Positions 26,312 through 39,272 of a stretch of DNA of 64,000 nucleotides are shown here, one piece after another (position 1 is the stretch's first letter; the number at the start of each line of letters is the position of its first letter). The notes under the pieces were generated by a model, which had not been told where the DNA came from, made no database searches, and saw nothing but the letters and a program-made list of their open reading frames with translations. The position numbers and the translations under genes are program-made. Source of the stretch: Herbaspirillum sp. 3R11 (GTDB taxonomy: Bacteria > Pseudomonadota > Gammaproteobacteria > Burkholderiales > Burkholderiaceae_D); NCBI RefSeq assembly GCF_004563925.1, contig NZ_SPNJ01000001.1, positions 1,054,001 through 1,118,000 of the forward strand, given 5' to 3'.

Positions 26312-27655
26312 ATCGACATTCCTACCGTCTATTTCCTGATCGCCGGCATCCTGCTGATGTTCATGGTGTTTCTCGAGTCGGTGCTCGAGCGCCTGCCATT
26401 CAATGCGGCCATGCTGTACCTGCCTATCGGCTGGCTGCTGGGGCCTGCCGGCATCGGCCTGATCCACATCGATCTGCGATCGCACGCCGACGCGCTGACC
26501 GTGATCACGCGCGTGGCCTTGCTGCTCTCGCTGTTTACGGTTGGTCTCAAACTGCGTGTGGCATTTCGCGGCGAAGGCAGCCGTTTGTGGTGGTTGCCGT
26601 TGCGCCTTGGCGTCGTGTCGATGCTGATCACCGTGCCTTTGCTGGCAATCTGTATCGCCTTCCTGTTCGGGCTGCCGTTTGCCGTGGCCTTGCTGCTGGC
26701 GGCTATCCTGGCGCCGACCGATCCTGTACTGGCGTCCGATGTGCAGATCAAGAATGTCGATGATCCCGATCAGTTGCGTTTTGGGCTGAGCGGCGAGGGC
26801 GGTCTCAACGACGGCAGCGCCTTTCCGTTCGTGATTCTTGCCTTGATGCTGCTGGGCGTGACCGACGAAATTGCCCAGGTCGATCACTTTGGTTGGTTCG
26901 TCGCCTGGGGCGTGGTCGCAGGCATCGGTTGCGGCGCGCTGGCGGGCTGGGCCCTGTCGCGCATGGTGCTGTTCGCACGCCAGCGTTTCGGCCTTGCGCT
27001 CGGCATGGAAGAATTCATGGCGATCGGCATCATCATGCTGTCTTATGGCGTGGCTGAACTGATCCACGGCATCGGCTTCCTGTCGGTGTTTGCGGCGGGG
27101 CTGGCGATGCGCCAGGTGGAGTCCGCCAGCAGTGGCGACAAGCCGGCCGGCGAACTGATCGCCGCCGCGCAGGACAGCGGCAAGAACGCCGCCGCCGTCC
27201 ATCCTGAACAGGCACCGGTGTACCTGACCGAAACCGTGCTCGGCTTCAACCAGCAGCTGGAGCATTTCGCGGAATTCTTCATGGTGCTGCTGATTGGCAT
27301 CCTGTTGTCCGAATACGGATTGTCGGGAGAGGGCGTTCTGATTGCCGGGCTGCTGTTCTTTATCGTGCGTCCGATTGCAGTGGCGCTTGGCCTGCTCGGC
27401 TCCGGCACCGAGACGTCGCATCGCTGGCTGATCGCCTGGTTCGGCATTCGCGGCGTCGGCTCGCTTTATTACCTGTGCTTCGTGCTGCAGTTCTGGCATG
27501 ACAAGCTCAATGCACGCATCGCGCAGGATGTGCTGACGGTGCTGGCGCTGTCCATCCTGTTGCATGGCATTTCATCGACGCCGTTGATGCACCTGTATTG
27601 GCGCAAGCGCGTTGCGGCCAAGGGAGGCGCCCAATCCGGGGAAGAGGTAAAGTAA
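26312..27655 (+). CDS. Cation:proton antiporter, NhaP/CPA1 type; start codon uncertain
   Basis: The protein has about twelve membrane helices. It carries LLAAILAPTDPVLASDVQI, GEGGLNDGSAFPFV with the paired acidic residues used for ion exchange, and FGIRGVGSLYYL near the end, all typical of Na+/H+ or K+/H+ antiporters. The first ATG in frame is 26357 (433 codons including stop). However, the reading frame and hydrophobic first helix (IDIPTVYFLIAGILL) clearly extend upstream to about 26312, where a GGAGAG ribosome site is well placed but only ATC or ATT codons are available. I annotate from there and flag the start. Confidence 0.8.
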   Translation: MDIPTVYFLIAGILLMFMVFLESVLERLPFNAAMLYLPIGWLLGPAGIGLIHIDLRSHADALTVITRVALLLSLFTVGLKLRVAFRGEGSRLWWLPLRLGVVSMLITVPLLAICIAFLFGLPFAVALLLAAILAPTDPVLASDVQIKNVDDPDQLRFGLSGEGGLNDGSAFPFVILALMLLGVTDEIAQVDHFGWFVAWGVVAGIGCGALAGWALSRMVLFARQRFGLALGMEEFMAIGIIMLSYGVAELIHGIGFLSVFAAGLAMRQVESASSGDKPAGELIAAAQDSGKNAAAVHPEQAPVYLTETVLGFNQQLEHFAEFFMVLLIGILLSEYGLSGEGVLIAGLLFFIVRPIAVALGLLGSGTETSHRWLIAWFGIRGVGSLYYLCFVLQFWHDKLNARIAQDVLTVLALSILLHGISSTPLMHLYWRKRVAAKGGAQSGEEVK

Positions 27656-27868
27656 TAAAACTACATTTACTACATTCATATTTTTTACTTTGATTTGGAA
27701 TTTCCTGCATGAAGCAGCGTGTTTAGGGCGTAATTCGCTGGAAATAATCGACCTCCTGTGCCAGAATAAATAAAAACTAGTAAAACTACATAAAATATCG
27801 CCGGCCAGCTTGTGTTCTGCTCAAGTCTCTTGCCAGGTCGGCGCCTGATCAGGAACACAGGAGACCGC
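27656..27868. other. AT-rich spacer upstream of the chemoreceptor gene
   Basis: This 213-base spacer is much richer in A and T than its surroundings. TAAAACTACAT occurs at 27656-27666 and again at 27781-27791. The second copy starts a possible sigma28-type promoter. No gene is supported in it. Confidence 0.6.
27781..27807 (+). promoter_or_regulatory. Candidate sigma28 (FliA) promoter for the chemoreceptor
   Basis: TAAA, fifteen bases, then GCCGGCCA matches the flagellar sigma factor pattern TAAA-N15-GCCGATAA at the core TAAA and GCCG and the last base. It lies 61 bases before the start codon of a methyl-accepting chemotaxis protein, a usual FliA target. Confidence 0.4.
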
Positions 27869-29533
27869 ATGAGATTTTCCCCTCTGACGCCGCTGATGCA
27901 GTTGAAGATCGGCCACCGGCTGTCGCTTTGCTTTGGCGTCATTCTGGTGCTGATGGCCGCCGTCACTGCACTGGCCGGCTTGTCCGCGCAACGTGCGCAG
28001 GAGCAACTGGCCGCGGCGCTCAGCCACACCAACGGCAAATCTGAAATCGCCGCGCTGATGCGCCAGAGTCTGTTTCGCCAAGGGCAGGCCGCGCGCAACG
28101 TCGGCACGCTGACCGACCTCAGCGCCATGCAAAAGGAAATGGCGCGTATCGGCATCGAGCGCAAACGCTACCGCGTCAATCAGGAGGCTTTGCTCAAGCT
28201 CGGCGTCACTGCAGAAGAACGCGCCATCATCGGGGATATGGCCGCCTATGACAGCCGCAGCGAACCGTTCATACTGCAGGCGGAAGAATTTGCCGCCGGC
28301 TTCAATGCCGGCCAGGCCACCAAGCTGCTCAATACCGAAGTGGCGCCACTGCAGAGCCAATGGCTGGAAGCCATCGATAAGCTGGTCAAGCTGGAGCAGG
28401 GGCAGATTCAGCGCGACCTGGACGATTTCGCGCAGAGCGGCCATCGCACCACGCTGGCGACGATTGCGATTTGTGCAGTGGCGATGTTGTTGGCGGTGCT
28501 GGTGGCCTGGCGCCTCAACCGCAGCATCACGCGTCCGCTTAACGAAGCGGTGAGTTTGGCTTCGCGCGTGGCCGCAGGCGACCTGACGGCGCACATCGCG
28601 ACCGGCGGCAGGGATGAGACAGGACAGTTGCTGAACGCGCTGGGCAGCATGAATCAAAGCCTTCTGCAGACCGTCAGCGAAGTGCGGGACGGCACGCAAA
28701 GCATTTTCCGCGTATCGCAGCGAAATGCCGCCGGCAACACCGATCTGGCGGCACGCACCGATGCCCAGGCCGGTTCCTTGCAGCAGACTGCAGGCGCAAT
28801 GGCTGAGCTGGCCGGCATCGTCGGCCGCAATGCGGAACAGATCGGCGAAGCCAACCGGCTGGCGCAGTCGGCGGCGGACGTGGCCTCGCGCGGCGGTGAA
28901 ATCGTCTCGTCGGTGGTCGGCACGATGACTTCGATCAAGGACAGTTCGCGCAAGGTGGTCGACATCATCTCGGTGATTGATGGCATTGCCTTCCAGACCA
29001 ACATCCTCGCGCTCAATGCTGCGGTGGAGGCCGCACGCGCCGGTGAACTCGGCCGCGGCTTTGCCGTGGTGGCAACCGAGGTGCGTCAGCTCGCCATGCG
29101 CAGCGCCGCCGCCGCCAAGGAAATCAAGCTGTTGATCGGCGACTCGGTCGAGCGCATCGATGCCGGCAGCCGGCAGGTCGACGACGCCGGTCGCACCATG
29201 CGCGACATCGTCGATTCGGTCGAGCACGTGGTCGGCATCATGGACGAGATCGCCGCCGCCAGCGACGCCCAGCATCGCGGCATCGCCGATCTCAATCAGT
29301 CGATTGCCGGCATCGATGCCGTCACGCGCACCAACGCCACGCTGGTGGCGGAAGCCGCCGTCGCCACCGCCGACATGCAGGAGCAGGCGCGCAAGCTGTG
29401 GGATGCCGTCAGTGCGTTCCGGGTCGGTTCCGACGCCGAAGCCGGCGCGTTGCAGTTGCTGGCGACTGCGCCGGAACCCGCTCCACAATTGACGCGACGC
29501 CGTCCATCCCTGCTTGGGGTGGCGCCGGCGTAA
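27869..29533 (+). CDS. Methyl-accepting chemotaxis protein
   Basis: The 554-residue receptor starts MRFSPLTPLMQLKIGHRLSL after CAGGAGACCGC. A membrane helix at about 16-38 is followed by a periplasmic four-helix-bundle-type domain. A second helix lies near 195-213 (TLATIAICAVAMLLAVLVAW in part), then a HAMP domain and a signalling domain. The signalling hairpin tip reads IDGIAFQTNILALNAAVEAARAG in part. The C-terminus lacks a CheR-docking NWETF-type pentapeptide. No other chemotaxis gene is near. Confidence 0.93.
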   Translation: MRFSPLTPLMQLKIGHRLSLCFGVILVLMAAVTALAGLSAQRAQEQLAAALSHTNGKSEIAALMRQSLFRQGQAARNVGTLTDLSAMQKEMARIGIERKRYRVNQEALLKLGVTAEERAIIGDMAAYDSRSEPFILQAEEFAAGFNAGQATKLLNTEVAPLQSQWLEAIDKLVKLEQGQIQRDLDDFAQSGHRTTLATIAICAVAMLLAVLVAWRLNRSITRPLNEAVSLASRVAAGDLTAHIATGGRDETGQLLNALGSMNQSLLQTVSEVRDGTQSIFRVSQRNAAGNTDLAARTDAQAGSLQQTAGAMAELAGIVGRNAEQIGEANRLAQSAADVASRGGEIVSSVVGTMTSIKDSSRKVVDIISVIDGIAFQTNILALNAAVEAARAGELGRGFAVVATEVRQLAMRSAAAAKEIKLLIGDSVERIDAGSRQVDDAGRTMRDIVDSVEHVVGIMDEIAAASDAQHRGIADLNQSIAGIDAVTRTNATLVAEAAVATADMQEQARKLWDAVSAFRVGSDAEAGALQLLATAPEPAPQLTRRRPSLLGVAPA

Positions 29534-29695
29534 GAGTTGCGGAAGCCCGAAAAAGTGTTTGTCCTATACGCAGCGCCCGCGCCAGCGGGTAGCCTGTTGC
29601 TGTGACGTGATGTGACGCAAAAAGCCGGTGTCGCCACCGGCCGGCGTCGCTCTGAGCTCGAACCTGAGCTTCCATTGCAGCAGAAAGGACATCCC

Positions 29696-29788
29696 ATGCA
29701 CAAGCCACAAGACATCCCGCCGGTAGAAGTGCCGCCGCTGGATCCGAGCCCGCCGCAGGATCCGATTCCTCACCAGAACCCGCTGTGA
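29696..29788 (+). CDS. Proline-rich peptide, 30 residues
   Basis: A short frame follows GAAAGGACATCCC and reads MHKPQDIPPVEVPPLDPSPP then QDPIPHQNPL. A third of the residues are proline. Its stop is 12 bases before the start of a second proline-rich peptide with its own ribosome site and a similar MH-P-Q opening. The resemblance of the two supports both being translated. Confidence 0.5.
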   Translation: MHKPQDIPPVEVPPLDPSPPQDPIPHQNPL

Positions 29789-29800
29789 GGAGGCGCGCGC

Positions 29801-29956
29801 ATGCATACCCCGCAAGAGCCGCAAGAGACGCCGCCAACCGTACCGCCGCCTAAAGACATTCCGCCGGACGAATACAACCCGGTGGAAGATCCGCCTCTCA
29901 ATCCGCCCGAGCCCGGCATTCCCGAGCCGCCGGAGACGCCGATCAGGATGGCGTAG
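29801..29956 (+). CDS. Proline-rich peptide, 51 residues
   Basis: The frame follows GAGGAGGCGCGCGC and begins MHTPQEPQETPPTVPPPKDI, continuing with repeated PPxxP and E/D-rich steps to PETPIRMA. About 20 of 51 residues are proline and the rest are mostly acidic. It has no signal peptide. It appears to be the second gene of a small operon with the 30-residue peptide and perhaps the acidic protein downstream. Confidence 0.55.
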   Translation: MHTPQEPQETPPTVPPPKDIPPDEYNPVEDPPLNPPEPGIPEPPETPIRMA

Positions 29957-30004
29957 AGCGGTCGACGAATATTCAAGAACATTCCACTTGAGGAGTACCA
30001 CATC

Positions 30005-30439
30005 ATGGCAACCAGCACACTGGACTTGGACGTCCTGCCGATTTCCGACCGGGAATTGAGCAAAGGCCACGACAATCACGCCTTGGGCCCGGGCGACAGC
30101 TCGGACAGCGGCAGCGACATGACGAACATCGCCACCGAAGCCGACACCGATTCGCACGGCACTGGGGAGCGCGCTTCCGTTGAGCGCGGCAGCCGCGACC
30201 GCGCGCCGGAATTGCCGGAGTCGGTCGAGCAGGTCGCCAGCGACGACGAAAGCGGTGAAGACATCGTCGCCGCCGACGAGCGCGAGCTCGAAAAGCAGAC
30301 GGACAGCGTCAAGGAATCGAAGAAGATCAAGCGCGACCAGGATCTCGACGACGCCCTGGAAGACACCTTTCCCGCCAGCGACCCAATCAATCTGACGCCC
30401 GAAGCACCCAAAAAGGTGGCAAAGGGCCCCAATCAGTAA
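30005..30439 (+). CDS. Acidic, disordered hypothetical protein
   Basis: The 144-residue protein starts MATSTLDLDVLPISDRELSK after GAGGAGTACCACATC. It is very rich in Asp, Glu and Ser and has no hydrophobic core. Near the end is DDALEDTFPASDPINLTPEA; a DALEDTFPASDP-type motif recurs in short proteins of many Proteobacteria, so this part may be functional. It precedes a strong hairpin. Confidence 0.7.
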   Translation: MATSTLDLDVLPISDRELSKGHDNHALGPGDSSDSGSDMTNIATEADTDSHGTGERASVERGSRDRAPELPESVEQVASDDESGEDIVAADERELEKQTDSVKESKKIKRDQDLDDALEDTFPASDPINLTPEAPKKVAKGPNQ

Positions 30440-30479
30440 CGGAATCACGCAGTAATCCCTGGCTTCTCCTGAAGTCCGA

Positions 30480-30514
30480 GCGGGCCGGTTTTCCATCTGT
30501 GGAAACCGGCCCGC
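30480..30514 (+). terminator. Strong hairpin, probable terminator before the cobalamin operon
   Basis: GCGGGCCGGTTTTCCA and TGGAAACCGGCCCGC pair over about 15 bases with one extra T and a TCTG-size loop. It lies 41 bases after the preceding stop codon. Only a short TTT follows, six bases later. Confidence 0.6.
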
Positions 30515-30540
30515 AAGCGTTTCTGCAAGCCGTTTCCGGG

Positions 30541-30569
30541 TTGCCAGAATTGCCCGCGACACCTATACT
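30541..30569 (+). promoter_or_regulatory. Sigma70-type promoter of the cobalamin operon
   Basis: TTGCCA (30541-30546), exactly 17 bases, then TATACT (30564-30569). The predicted transcript would start near 30576, just before the cobalamin riboswitch. It is the best sigma70 match in this part of the window. Confidence 0.7.
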
Positions 30570-30579
30570 GCCGGGGTAG

Positions 30580-30880
30580 CATTGCCTTGGGTATCCGGTG
30601 GATGGTCATTCACCGGATTTAATCGGGAAGTCGGTGCGTTTGTCGGTCAATTGCAGTGAACGTCGGTGAATTGTTATTTATCCTCGTTTGTAATGCCATG
30701 TGATCCGTCAGGCAAAGCCCACGCTGCCCCCGCAACGGTAAGCGAATCAGCGAATCTGCATCCAGCCACTGTGCACCGGTGTTACCAACACGGCATGGGA
30801 AGGCGCAGATTCCGGTTCCGGCGAGATCATGCTCGCTGTGGATCGTTCGCCAGCCCGGAGACCGGCCCTCGGTATAACGA
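30580..30880 (+). promoter_or_regulatory. Cobalamin (adenosylcobalamin) riboswitch
   Basis: The leader contains the conserved aptamer blocks in order: GGGAAGTCGGTG (30625-30636), CTGCCCCCGCAACGGTAA (30724-30741), GCCACTG (30765-30771) and the B12 box AGCCCGGAGACCGGCC (30852-30867). A paired ATCCGGTG/CACCGGAT hairpin precedes the first block. It should fold with adenosylcobalamin and lower expression of the downstream cobalt-uptake and cobalamin genes. About 170 bases remain before the first start codon for the expression platform; I could not see a clear terminator there, so translational control is possible. The outer limits are approximate. Confidence 0.95.
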
Positions 30881-31050
30881 CTTGTTTTGCATCGCGGAGG
30901 GCGATCGACGGACTGCTTCCCGGAATGCTGTTTCTTTGCACCCCGCGTTGTTTCCTGATTTTCCTTCGTGACGGTTCCGCTGCGCTGCTTTGCTTTAGCG
31001 CCGCAAGCGGTTGGTTTCAATCCGGCTCAGGCCTATCCGAAGGAAAACAC

Positions 31051-31272
31051 ATGGCAATCATCACCGGCGCATCCGCCCACGATACCGATACACTCGACTC
31101 CGACTCCAGTTCTGCTTCCGGCGCGCGACTCTGGCGCGATCGCATCCTGCCGGGCTTGACCGCCTTCGTGCTCGGCGCCGCGCTGATCTACGCTGCCGGC
31201 TTTGCCTCCGCCGTGGAACTACACAACGCCGCGCATGACGGTCGTCATTCGGCCGGCTTTCCTTGCCATTAA
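31051..31272 (+). CDS. cbtB: Cobalt transporter subunit CbtB
   Basis: The 73-residue protein starts MAIITGASAHDTDTLDSDSS after AAGGAAAACAC. It has one membrane helix (LPGLTAFVLGAALIYAAGF) and a C-terminal histidine-rich metal motif, HNAAHDGRHSAGFPCH. CbtB with CbtA is a predicted cobalt importer that is regularly found behind cobalamin riboswitches, as here. It is the first gene of the operon; cbtA follows 21 bases later. Confidence 0.9.
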   Translation: MAIITGASAHDTDTLDSDSSSASGARLWRDRILPGLTAFVLGAALIYAAGFASAVELHNAAHDGRHSAGFPCH

Positions 31273-31293
31273 GACGCCAGGCGGACTCCCTCA

Positions 31294-32019
31294 ATGATCA
31301 ATTTCGCAGTATTGCGACGGATTGCCCCCGTCGTCCTGTTGGCCGGCGCGTTGGCCGGCTTGTTGCTGACGGCCGTGCAGCAGGTGCAAGTCTCCCGCAT
31401 TATTCTGCAGGCGGAAGTCTACGAAGAAGCCGCAGCCGCCAAGGCGCATGAGCAGGCGCACGCCGCTGCTTCCGCAGGCGCGCCTGCAGCAGAAGCCCAT
31501 GAGCATGAACACGGCGACGAATGGGAACCCGCCAACGGTTTCGAGCGCACCGCTTACACCGTGTTGGCCAACGTCAGCATGGCGATCGGCTTCGGCCTGT
31601 TCCTCGCTGCCGCGATCCTGGTCAGCGGCAAGAAAGTGACCTGGCGCTCCGGATTGCTGTGGGGCGCGGCCGGTTACCTGGTGTTCTTCGTCGCTCCGTC
31701 GCTGGGCTTGCCGCCGGAAGTGCCGGGCACCGTGGCGGCGCCACTGCATGCGCGTCAGTTGTGGTGGATCATGACGGCCGGCCTGACCGCTGCCGGTCTC
31801 GGCCTTGGCGTGTATGCGCGCCATTGGGCGCTGAAGTTGCTGGGGCTGATTTTGCTGATCGTGCCGCACCTGATTGGCGCACCGCATCCGGCAGTGCCGG
31901 GCGGCGCCGCGCCGGAAGAGCTGGCGCAGGCGTTCATCCACGCCACCGCATTGGCCAACGGCATATTCTGGCTGACGCTGGGCGGACTGACCGGTTACTT
32001 CTATAAAAAATTCGCCTGA
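31294..32019 (+). CDS. cbtA: Cobalt transporter subunit CbtA
   Basis: The 241-residue protein has five or six predicted membrane helices. After the first helix it has an Ala/Glu/His segment with HEQAHAA and HEHEHGDEWEP, which could bind metal at the membrane surface. Family patterns include FVAPSLGLPPEVPG and the paired HLIGAPHP. It is predicted to bring cobalt into the cell with CbtB. Transport has been inferred for the family mainly from riboswitch context. Confidence 0.9.
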   Translation: MINFAVLRRIAPVVLLAGALAGLLLTAVQQVQVSRIILQAEVYEEAAAAKAHEQAHAAASAGAPAAEAHEHEHGDEWEPANGFERTAYTVLANVSMAIGFGLFLAAAILVSGKKVTWRSGLLWGAAGYLVFFVAPSLGLPPEVPGTVAAPLHARQLWWIMTAGLTAAGLGLGVYARHWALKLLGLILLIVPHLIGAPHPAVPGGAAPEELAQAFIHATALANGIFWLTLGGLTGYFYKKFA

Positions 32020-32108
32020 AAATTCACCTGAAATTCAGGTTGTCATTTTGGATGCCGATCCGGTCACTACGGCCGTATCGGCATTTTGGTTATTAAGAAA
32101 CTGAACGC

Positions 32109-32439
32109 ATGAGAACCCACCACCGCCACGTCCTGATGTGCACCGGCCCGCGCTGCACCGAAAACGGCGTGCTGGCCGAAGCCATGTTCGCCGTGCTCGG
32201 CGAGCAGATCGACGCGCGCCCCGAGCTGCGCGTCAAGCGCACGCGCACCCACTGCATGGTGGCCTGCAAGGCGCAGGCGCCGGTCGTGGTGGTATATCCC
32301 GAAGGCGTCTGGTATCGCTGCGAGGATGCCGCCGCGATCGAACGCGTGGTGGTCGAGCATCTCGAAGGCGGGCGCGAAGTCACCGACCTGATCTTCCATC
32401 GCCTCGGCAGCGGCGACGTCAATCCCGAGGAACCAGAAA

Positions 32440-32447
<8 letters not shown>
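32109..32447 (+). CDS. Thioredoxin-like (2Fe-2S) ferredoxin of the cobalamin operon
   Basis: The 112-residue protein begins MRTHHRHVLMCTGPRCTENG. Cysteines C11-x4-C16 and, later, HCMVAC (C-x3-C) match the cluster ligands of thioredoxin-fold 2Fe-2S ferredoxins such as NuoE. VVVVYPEGVWY is the following strand. Its gene overlaps cobN by eight bases, so the two are translationally coupled. It may pass electrons to a step of corrin synthesis, or supply cobalt-reducing power; this is inference. The motif rules out a classic 4Fe-4S ferredoxin. Confidence 0.82.
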
Positions 32448-36588
<4,141 letters not shown>

Positions 36589-36589
36589 T

Positions 36590-38521
36590 ATGAGCGTTCC
36601 CCTGTTTCCATTTTCGGCGATCGTCGGGCAGCCGCAACTGAAGAATGCCTTGCTGCTGTGCGCAGTCGATACCACGCTGGGGGGTGTCCTGATCCGTGGC
36701 GATAAAGGTACCGCCAAGAGCACCGCTGCGCGCGCCCTGACGGCAGTGTTGCCACCGGTCGAGCGCATCGCCGGCTGCGCCTTCAATTGCCTGCCGGGTC
36801 AGCCTGCCGAACATTGTGCTGTCTGCCAGAGTGATGCCAAAGCAATCTCGGCGAACGTACCTTTCGTCACGTTGCCGTTGGGTGCGACGGAAGATCGCGT
36901 GCTCGGTACGCTCGATCTGCAACGCGCGTTGAAGGGTGAAAAGAATGCATTCCAACCGGGCCTGCTGGCCGCAGCGCATCGCGGCATCCTGTACATCGAT
37001 GAAGTCAATCTGTTGCCGGACCATCTGGTCGACGTGCTGCTCGACGTTGCCGCCATGGGCGTCAATTCGGTGCAACGCGAAGGCCTGTCGGTATCGCATC
37101 CGGCGCGCTTCACGCTGATCGGCACGATGAACCTGGAAGAAGGCGACCTGCGTCCGCAGCTGCTCGACCGTTTCGGCCTGATGGTGGAAGTGGTTGCGCC
37201 GCGCGACAAGACACTGCGCGCCGACGTGGTGCGCCGCCGTCTTGCCTATGAAGCCGATCCGCTTGCCTATGCTGCGCAGTGGAATGATGAGCAGGAAGCC
37301 TTGCGCACCCGCATCGCCGCGGCGCAAGCCTTGCTGCCGCAAGTCGTTCTGAGCGATGCCTTGCTCGATCTGATCAGCCATCTGTGCTGCGAGTTCGAAG
37401 TCGCCAGCCTGCGTGCCGACATCGTGATGCACAAGACCGCGCGTGCATTTGCCGCGCTGGACGGCCGTGCACAAGTCACGCCGGACGACGTGCGCGCCGC
37501 CGCCGAACTGGTGCTGCCGCATCGCCGCCGCCGTAAGCCGTTCGAACAACCGGGCCTTGATCAGGACAAGCTCGACGATTTGATGCAACAAGTCGCGCCG
37601 CCATCGGAACCGCAGGACAGCAATGGTGAGGATCAATCGGATTCCTCTTCCGATAGAAATGATCAATCGGACGGCGGCGACAGCCAGCAAGTATTCGCCG
37701 CCGCCAACGTCGGCGATGCACGTCAGTTAAAAGTCGATACGCCCGTGAACAATGTTTCCACGCTCGCCGGTCGCCGCAGCGATGCTGCCGATGCTACGCG
37801 CGGCCGCATGATCCGCGCCGTGCCGGACAGCAATCCGGCCAGCCTGGCGGTCGGCGCCACCCTGCGCAGTGCAGTGTTGCGCAGCGCAGCGGAAGGCGTG
37901 GAAGAGGGCGCCGTGCTGCAATTGCAGACGAGTGATCTGCATGCCAAGGTCAAGGCTGGCAAGAACGCCAACCTGATCCTGTTCGTGGTGGACGCCTCCG
38001 GTTCGATGGCTGCGCAGCGCCGCATGGAAGCGGTCAAGGGCGCGGTGCTGGCTCTGCTGACGGATGTCTATCAGCGTCGCGACCAGGTGGCGGTGATCGG
38101 TTTCCGTGGCGACAAGGCGTCCTTGTTGCTGGCGCCGACACGCAGCGTCGACCTGGCGGAACAAGGCTTGCGCGAACTGCCGACCGGCGGTCGCACACCC
38201 TTGCCGCATGCGCTGCAACTGGCCTTGCAAACACTGGAACAGTCAGCCGGCGTTGCGCCGCCTTTGCTGGTTTTACTCAGCGACGGCAAAGGCAACGTCG
38301 CGCTGGAAAACGGCGGCGACCCCTGGCGCGAGACGCTGGCGCTGGCCGAGCAACTGGCTGCACGCGGTACGCCTGCGCTGGTGCTCGATACCGAAACCGG
38401 CTATGTGCGCCTCGGCCGCGCTGCGCAATTGGCGCAGGCGCTCGGTGCGGAATGCATGACGCTGGAAGAACTCACTGCCGACAATTTGGCGCTGACGATT
38501 CGCGCCCGCATGACTCAATAA
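36590..38521 (+). CDS. ChlI-ChlD fused AAA+ ATPase subunit of the cobaltochelatase
   Basis: The 643-residue protein should hydrolyse ATP to drive CobN. The N-terminal AAA+ part has Walker A GDKGTAKS (37-44), [16 protein letters not shown] and Walker [12 protein letters not shown]. An acidic linker near residues 335-365 ([20 protein letters not shown]) leads to a C-terminal von Willebrand A domain. That domain has an intact metal site: D468-A-S470-G-S472, and T536 in GGRTPLPHA. It resembles magnesium-chelatase I and D subunits joined. It starts one base after cobN and replaces CobS/CobT of the alpha-proteobacterial chelatase. Confidence 0.92.
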   Translation: MSVPLFPFSAIVGQPQLKNALLLCAVDTTLGGVLIRGDKGTAKSTAARALTAVLPPVERIAGCAFNCLPGQPAEHCAVCQSDAKAISANVPFVTLPLGATEDRVLGTLDLQRALKGEKNAFQPGLLAAAHRGILYIDEVNLLPDHLVDVLLDVAAMGVNSVQREGLSVSHPARFTLIGTMNLEEGDLRPQLLDRFGLMVEVVAPRDKTLRADVVRRRLAYEADPLAYAAQWNDEQEALRTRIAAAQALLPQVVLSDALLDLISHLCCEFEVASLRADIVMHKTARAFAALDGRAQVTPDDVRAAAELVLPHRRRRKPFEQPGLDQDKLDDLMQQVAPPSEPQDSNGEDQSDSSSDRNDQSDGGDSQQVFAAANVGDARQLKVDTPVNNVSTLAGRRSDAADATRGRMIRAVPDSNPASLAVGATLRSAVLRSAAEGVEEGAVLQLQTSDLHAKVKAGKNANLILFVVDASGSMAAQRRMEAVKGAVLALLTDVYQRRDQVAVIGFRGDKASLLLAPTRSVDLAEQGLRELPTGGRTPLPHALQLALQTLEQSAGVAPPLLVLLSDGKGNVALENGGDPWRETLALAEQLAARGTPALVLDTETGYVRLGRAAQLAQALGAECMTLEELTADNLALTIRARMTQ

Positions 38522-38543
38522 AGTATTAATCAAGGAACAAGAA

Positions 38544-39272
38544 ATGATCATTTGCATAGGAGCAGGTCCGGGAGATATTGGCTACCTCACCCAACGCGGC
38601 GCCGAGCTGATTCGCGACGCCGACGTGGTGGCGGGTTTCGACGCCGTCGTCAACGTGGTGCAAAGCATCATCCCGCCGACGGCGGAAGTCGTCCTGATGA
38701 ACTATCGCGACCAGGTCGCGCAGCTCGATCTGGTTGCCGCCGCACATCATGCCGGCAAGCGCTGCGTAGTGGTGTTCATGGGCGATATTCATTTCAGCGG
38801 CTTCCAGTACCTGGAACGCGTCGAACGCGCCTGCGGCCATCCGGTCGAGACCTTGCCCGGTATTTCCTCGGCGCAAATCCTGGCCTCGCGCGCCAAGGTC
38901 TGCTTCGACGAAACCACCTTCATCACCTTTCATCGCCGCGGCGACCTGACGCCATTCAAGCGCCATTTGGTGCATGTGCTCAATGACGGTCGCAATGCGA
39001 TTGTGATACCGTGTCCATGGGATGCAGCGCGCTCCTTCATGCCGCGTCATATCGCGGCTTATCTGCTGGAAAACGGCGTGCAGCCCGATCATCCGACCGA
39101 AGTCTGGGAAAACCTCACGCGTGGCGACGCCGAGTGGCATGGCTCACTGGCCGAATGCGTGGACAAGGAGTTCACCGACATGAGCATCATGCTGATTCGC
39201 ACCCATACGCCCATGGACAGCCAGATCGAGCCGCCACCGGCCGCATCTGCCAAGTCTGCGGAGGCGGCATGA
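38544..39272 (+). CDS. cbiE: Precorrin-6Y/cobalt-precorrin-7 C5-methyltransferase CbiE
   Basis: The 242-residue SAM methyltransferase has the tetrapyrrole methylase start [20 protein letters not shown] and the CbiE-type [15 protein letters not shown] block. [14 protein letters not shown] near the C-terminus is also typical of CbiE. The usual SGDP substrate loop is altered to MGDIHFSG. CbiE methylates C5; the C15 methylation and decarboxylation need CbiT, which is not fused here and not found in the window. The stop overlaps the next gene (ATGA). Confidence 0.82.
   Translation: MIICIGAGPGDIGYLTQRGAELIRDADVVAGFDAVVNVVQSIIPPTAEVVLMNYRDQVAQLDLVAAAHHAGKRCVVVFMGDIHFSGFQYLERVERACGHPVETLPGISSAQILASRAKVCFDETTFITFHRRGDLTPFKRHLVHVLNDGRNAIVIPCPWDAARSFMPRHIAAYLLENGVQPDHPTEVWENLTRGDAEWHGSLAECVDKEFTDMSIMLIRTHTPMDSQIEPPPAASAKSAEAA

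Noticed and set aside
29564-30562. 332-codon leftward frame over the proline-rich peptides and acidic protein
   Set aside because: Arginine-rich translation typical of an antisense shadow and no ribosome site. The sense frames have good ribosome sites, although this makes the small proteins less certain.
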